19,188 nucleotides of DNA from an uncultured Porphyromonadaceae bacterium (lineage in GTDB: Bacteria > Bacteroidota > Bacteroidia > Bacteroidales > Muribaculaceae): positions 1-19,188 of the forward strand of contig UQGP01000044.1 in assembly GCA_900540625.1 (NCBI GenBank), given 5' to 3'. Shown piece after piece: positions 15,673 to 19,188 of this stretch. The notes beneath the pieces are model-generated. The model did not search any database, was not told the origin of the DNA, and saw only the letters and a program-made list of their open reading frames with translations. Each line of letters opens with the position of its first letter. The stretch's first letter is position 1. The position numbers and the translations under genes were made by a program.

Positions 15673-16152
15673 TCACTGTAATTTGGCGGTCGAACCTATC
15701 GTGGTCGAAATCTTGCCCGAAGGAATATCGGATGCGTCTTCCACCACCACAACATCATAATTGAGTACAGCAATGCCCAAAGCCTTACCCTCGGCAGCAA
15801 TGTCACATACGATTTGCATGGCGTGGCCGCCGACAGCGGCATCGCGCTTAAAAGGAATCTCGAAGCCGTAAGGCGGAATGATATTTGTGCCCAAACGCAC
15901 CCCGTCAACAAAGTACGTGGCCGACGTAATCAACGCCTTCTTGCCCGGCTCGTTATTCTTGATGTTTACCGCAGTAATTTTCAGCGTTTCGCCTTTGACC
16001 ACGTATATCACATCGTCCACGACAGTGGCATCTTCAATGCTGATAGAAAGATCCACATCCGGAGTGTCATCGTCATCGCCACACGATACAAAGGCGGTCA
16101 TGGGCAGGCACGCCAGCAAAGGCAGCACTAGAAGCTTCAGAATTTTTTTCAT
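15673..16152 (-). CDS. small surface-exposed lipoprotein, function unknown
   Basis: A 159-residue predicted lipoprotein. Basic residues MKK, a hydrophobic core and the lipobox FVSC give a lipidated Cys24. It is followed by Gly and four Asp (25-29), resembling the Bacteroidetes lipoprotein export signal that sends proteins to the outer face of the outer membrane. The mature part (about 136 residues) is rich in beta-strand patterns (DLSISIEDATVVDDVIYVVKG split by turns, TLKITAVNI, ALITSATYFVDGV) and looks like an Ig-like or carbohydrate-binding beta-sandwich, but I do not recognise a named family. It is a single gene, convergent with the CLC gene. Upstream, TATATTTA on the minus strand (16195-16188) is a near match to the -7 box. 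Confidence 0.88.
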   Translation of the reverse strand: MKKILKLLVLPLLACLPMTAFVSCGDDDDTPDVDLSISIEDATVVDDVIYVVKGETLKITAVNIKNNEPGKKALITSATYFVDGVRLGTNIIPPYGFEIPFKRDAAVGGHAMQIVCDIAAEGKALGIAVLNYDVVVVEDASDIPSGKISTTIGSTAKLQ

Positions 16153-16313
16153 ATTTGTCCGTTTACTTTAATGTTGTTTTAAGTATATAAATATAACGTC
16201 CGGCACGCGTTTTTTATTGTCGCTACGGCGTACGCCACGCCTGATATCCGCCACCGGTCGTGAATTAAACATTAATTTAATATCCACAGCTGACAACGTA
16301 AGCGAATTATGTG

Positions 16314-16321
16314 TAATTTTG
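16314..16321 (+). promoter_or_regulatory. Bacteroidetes -7 box for the Ca2+-ATPase gene
   Basis: TAATTTTG matches TAnnTTTG, predicting a leader of about 60 bases. Just downstream, ATTAGC (16328-16333) and GCTAAT (16343-16348) form a 6-bp inverted repeat with a 9-base loop at or right after the expected start site, a possible operator or leader hairpin. No clear -33 element is present. Confidence 0.5.
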
Positions 16322-16385
16322 CCCGAAATTAGCATATAGTCGGCTAATAGATTACGTAATTAGACCAATACACACAATTAGAATA

Positions 16386-19049
16386 ATGCTAACAACAGAT
16401 AAAAATGCGGGGTTGACTTCTGCGCAAGTCGAGGCCAGCCGCCGAGAACATGGCACCAATGTGCTGACACCGGTAGCACGCAAATCTCTTTGGAAGCTCT
16501 TCTTAGCTAAATTCCGCGACCCTCTCATAGCCATCCTTATGGTGGCCGGGGTGTTGTCGCTACTCATATCCTTATACGAATACTATTGGCTGGGGCACGA
16601 TGGCGGCACCTTCTTCGAGCCCTTAGGCATATTTATGGCCGTGATATGCGCCACCTCTCTGGCCTTCTTCTTCGAGATGCGTGCCGAAAAAGAATTTGCC
16701 CTGCTCAACACCGTAAGCGATGACGAGCCGGTGCAGGTGGTACGCAACGGAGACACCATCAGCATCCCGCGGCGCGATGTTGTTGTAGGCGACATCGTCA
16801 TTCTCAACACCGGTGACGAGGTGCCCGCTGACGGCGAGTTGGTCGAAGCCGCCTCGCTACATGTCGATGAATCAACACTCACCGGCGAACCCTTGTGTGC
16901 CAAAACTATAGATCCATCGGAATTTGACCCGGAAGCCACGTTCCCATCTAACGTAGTGATGAAAGGCACCAAAGTCATGGAAGGCCACGCCATGATGCAG
17001 GTCTCTGCCGTGGGCGACAATACCGAGCATGGTAACGTCTTCCGAGCATCCCAGATAGACAACAGCGTCAAGACCCCGCTGATGTTGCAATTAGAGCGCC
17101 TTGGCTCAATGATTGCTCGCATCAGCTATGTCATAGCCGCTATCATCATCATCGGACGCATGGGCATATACTTCTCCGATTTCAACGGCAACTGGCTGGA
17201 CGCACTCCAGTATGGCCTGAACACCTTCATGCTGGCCGTAGCGTTGCTCGTGGTGTCCGTGCCCGAAGGCCTGCCTATGGCCGTGACTTTGAGCCTGGCG
17301 TTCTCGATGCGTCGTATGCTCAAAACCAACAACCTGGTACGACGCCTACATGCATGCGAAACTATGGGTGCCACCACTGTGATATGCACCGACAAAACAG
17401 GTACATTGACACAAAACCAAATGCGCGTCGCAGACATGGACGTCTTCGGAGATGTACCTTCTGAGATACTACATGCCGCCATTGCCGCCAATTCCACGGC
17501 CCAATTGGACCGCAAGGATCCGGAACGCCCCTCCGTATTGGGCAACCCAACCGAGGGAGCGCTGCTGCTGCACCTCGATAAAACCGGCATCGATTATGAG
17601 AAAATCCGTGCATCGTATGACATCGAAGCCGAGCTGCCCTTCACCACCGGTCGCAAATATATGGCCACAGTAGTGCGCGATGCCTCCGGACGCCGCATTC
17701 TTTTGGTCAAAGGCGCTCCCGAGATTGTATACGACATGTGCGGCAACATCCCTGAAGACGCACCGCGCATGCATATCGAAGGCCTGCTGGCTCGCTATCA
17801 GGAGCAAGCTATGCGCACCCTGGGCTTTGCATACGCCATTATCGGCGCGGACGAGCCTTGCCCGATATACGACGACACGGTACACTGCTCGCACCTGACA
17901 TTCATAGCCGTAGCAGCCATCGCCGACCCGGTACGTGCCGATGTGCCCGAAGCAATACGCGAGGTTATCGGCGCCGGAGTGGCCATCAAAATCGTCACAG
18001 GCGACACGCCGCGCACGGCACGCGAAATCGCTCGACAAGTGGGCCTGTGGAACGATGACACCGACACCCTGGAGACCGCAGCTATCACCGGCGTCGAGTT
18101 CGAAGCCCTCAGCGACGAAGAATTACGCCGCCGACTGCCGGCCATCAAAGTCATCGCCCGCGCTCGACCTATGGACAAGAAACGCTTGGTGGAGACCCTG
18201 CAAGATATGGGCGAAGTGGTGGCCGTCACCGGCGATGGAACCAACGATGCCCCGGCACTGAAAGCCGCACAAGTAGGCTTGGCCATGGGCGACGGAACAG
18301 CCGTAGCCAAGGAGGCCGGAGACATTACGATACTGGACAACTCGTTTGCGTCAATAGGTCGCGCAATTATGTGGGGCCGCTCGCTATACCGCAACATCCA
18401 GCGATTCATACTGTTCCAAATTACAGTCAACGTCACCGCATGCCTCGTGGTATTCTTCGGCGCACTCTTCGGACGCCAGTCTCCGCTAACAGTAACTCAG
18501 ATGCTTTGGGTCAATTTGGCCATGGATACCTTTGCCGCTATGGCTCTGGCTTCTCTGCCCCCGTCACCGGATGTCATGCGCTCCAAGCCACGACGCGCCT
18601 CCGACTTCATAATCTCCCCTTCGATGTGGCGATTTATCATCGGTACGGGTGTGGCATTTTTCGCCATACTCACCGGGATATTCCTATTCCTCGAATACCA
18701 TAGCGGTGCATCTATTCCGGACATACTGACTTCGGCAACCTCACCGCGCCACGAGCTGTCCACGTATGCGCTGACGCTGTTCTTTACAATCTTCGTCTTC
18801 GTGCAGTTCTGGAACCTCTTCAACGCACGCGCCTACGGCTCTCACCGCTCAGCATTGCATCTTGGCAACTGCCGCGGATTTATCACCATAGGTATGCTCA
18901 TCGTCATTGGCCAGGTAATCATCGTGGAACTCGGAGGCCAATTCTTCAACGTCTGTCCTATACACATCCTTGACTGGCTGATAATTATCGCCGCATCCTC
19001 CCTCGTAATGTGGGTCGGCGAAATCCTCCGCTTCCGCCATCCCCGCTGA
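16386..19049 (+). CDS. calcium-translocating P-type ATPase, PMCA-type (P2B)
   Basis: An 887-residue P-type ATPase that should export Ca2+ from the cytoplasm using ATP. Domains in order: N-terminal cation-ATPase segment (about 1-50), M1-M2, actuator domain with LTGEP at 165-169, M3-M4 with VPEGLPM (Pro293-Pro297), phosphorylation site CTDKTGTLT with Asp336, nucleotide domain with FTTGRKYMA and KGAPE, hinge TGDGTNDAP (615-623), then M5-M10. Ca2+ ligands are plausible at Glu294 (M4), Asn682 (M5) and Asn710/Asp714 (M6, NLAMD), the P2 site-II set. A TIGR01517-type IIB assignment fits the length. There is no C-terminal calmodulin-type extension. It has its own promoter and is followed after 14 bases by a 9-bp repeat array. 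Other divalent cations are possible but less likely. Confidence 0.93.
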   Translation: MLTTDKNAGLTSAQVEASRREHGTNVLTPVARKSLWKLFLAKFRDPLIAILMVAGVLSLLISLYEYYWLGHDGGTFFEPLGIFMAVICATSLAFFFEMRAEKEFALLNTVSDDEPVQVVRNGDTISIPRRDVVVGDIVILNTGDEVPADGELVEAASLHVDESTLTGEPLCAKTIDPSEFDPEATFPSNVVMKGTKVMEGHAMMQVSAVGDNTEHGNVFRASQIDNSVKTPLMLQLERLGSMIARISYVIAAIIIIGRMGIYFSDFNGNWLDALQYGLNTFMLAVALLVVSVPEGLPMAVTLSLAFSMRRMLKTNNLVRRLHACETMGATTVICTDKTGTLTQNQMRVADMDVFGDVPSEILHAAIAANSTAQLDRKDPERPSVLGNPTEGALLLHLDKTGIDYEKIRASYDIEAELPFTTGRKYMATVVRDASGRRILLVKGAPEIVYDMCGNIPEDAPRMHIEGLLARYQEQAMRTLGFAYAIIGADEPCPIYDDTVHCSHLTFIAVAAIADPVRADVPEAIREVIGAGVAIKIVTGDTPRTAREIARQVGLWNDDTDTLETAAITGVEFEALSDEELRRRLPAIKVIARARPMDKKRLVETLQDMGEVVAVTGDGTNDAPALKAAQVGLAMGDGTAVAKEAGDITILDNSFASIGRAIMWGRSLYRNIQRFILFQITVNVTACLVVFFGALFGRQSPLTVTQMLWVNLAMDTFAAMALASLPPSPDVMRSKPRRASDFIISPSMWRFIIGTGVAFFAILTGIFLFLEYHSGASIPDILTSATSPRHELSTYALTLFFTIFVFVQFWNLFNARAYGSHRSALHLGNCRGFITIGMLIVIGQVIIVELGGQFFNVCPIHILDWLIIIAASSLVMWVGEILRFRHPR

Positions 19050-19063
19050 CCCTCCCCCGGCTT

Positions 19064-19166
19064 CCTTAAGGTCCTTAAGGTCCCTAAGGTCCTTAAAGTC
19101 CTTAGTGTCATTAAGGTCATTAAAGTCCTTAGGGTCCTTAAAGTCGGCCCTTAGAGTCCTTAGGGT
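19064..19166. repeat. 9-bp tandem array, 11 units (consensus CCTTAAGGT)
   Basis: Nine units in strict register (19064-19144) read CCTTAAGGT twice, CCCTAAGGT, CCTTAAAGT, CCTTAGTGT, CATTAAGGT, CATTAAAGT, CCTTAGGGT, CCTTAAAGT. A 4-base insertion (CGGC, 19145-19148) is followed by CCTTAGAGT and CCTTAGGGT. The core CCTTAAGG is an 8-bp palindrome. The array begins 14 bases after the Ca2+-ATPase stop. Confidence 0.85.
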
Positions 19167-19188
19167 CGCTGTCCGGCGCAGCCCATTC

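Noticed and set aside
16227..16236. Palindrome GGCGTACGCC between the lipoprotein and ATPase genes
   Set aside because: A single 10-bp palindrome without a second copy or position at a promoter; likely chance in GC-rich sequence.
17469..18436. Long antisense open frames (189 and 212 codons) opposite the Ca2+-ATPase
   Set aside because: They lie wholly inside a clearly functional ATPase gene, with no recognisable motif or promoter, as expected for the antisense of a GC-rich coding sequence.
19064..19166. CRISPR-like repeat array
   Set aside because: Units are 9 bp and contiguous, with no spacers, and no cas gene is nearby.

Overview
The window looks like a chromosomal segment of a Bacteroidales bacterium. 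The evidence is the repeated Bacteroidetes-type -7 promoter box TAnnTTTG, weak or absent Shine-Dalgarno sequences, a surface-lipoprotein signal (Cys-Gly followed by four Asp), a DUF5606 protein, and rhomboids with the C-terminal tail usual in this phylum. A gut Muribaculaceae/Porphyromonadaceae-like host is a guess from the moderate GC content and the 9-bp intergenic arrays; it is not established.

Left block (1-6455) is the end of a surface-polysaccharide biosynthesis locus. It holds the C-terminal half of an acyltransferase-3 whose frame is broken, a GT-D fold glycosyltransferase, a GT2 and a GT4 on the + strand. These converge on a minus-strand operon GT32 -> GT4 -> GT2. All these genes are AT-rich except the central GT4 (2572-3735), which matches the GC-rich right half; a 9-bp tandem repeat array lies at its 5' boundary. 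No flippase, polymerase or chain-length regulator is visible, so the locus continues to the left.

Middle and right block (6456-19188) has native-looking GC-rich genes. A 438-bp intergenic region holds divergent promoters, a 25-bp tandem duplication and a hairpin. It is followed by a DUF5606 protein and an exported or anchored alpha/beta hydrolase. Next come two tandem rhomboid proteases and a membrane-anchored EEP-fold hydrolase, overlapping by 14 and 4 bases and so probably translationally coupled. Then come a Sua5/YrdC-type threonylcarbamoyl-AMP synthase with a probably leaderless promoter, a polyprenyl-phosphate sugar-1-phosphate transferase (the likely initiator of the glycan assembled by enzymes like those on the left), and a CLC-type anion transporter/channel with CBS domains, closed by a strong terminator. 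A small convergent surface lipoprotein and a type IIB Ca2+ P-type ATPase complete the window, which ends in a second 9-bp array.

I found no clear new multi-gene system. The most unusual signals are the two 9-bp-period intergenic arrays, the composition switch inside the glycosyltransferase cluster, the structured long leader before DUF5606, the near-leaderless tRNA-modification gene, and the CLC protein lacking the internal proton glutamate.
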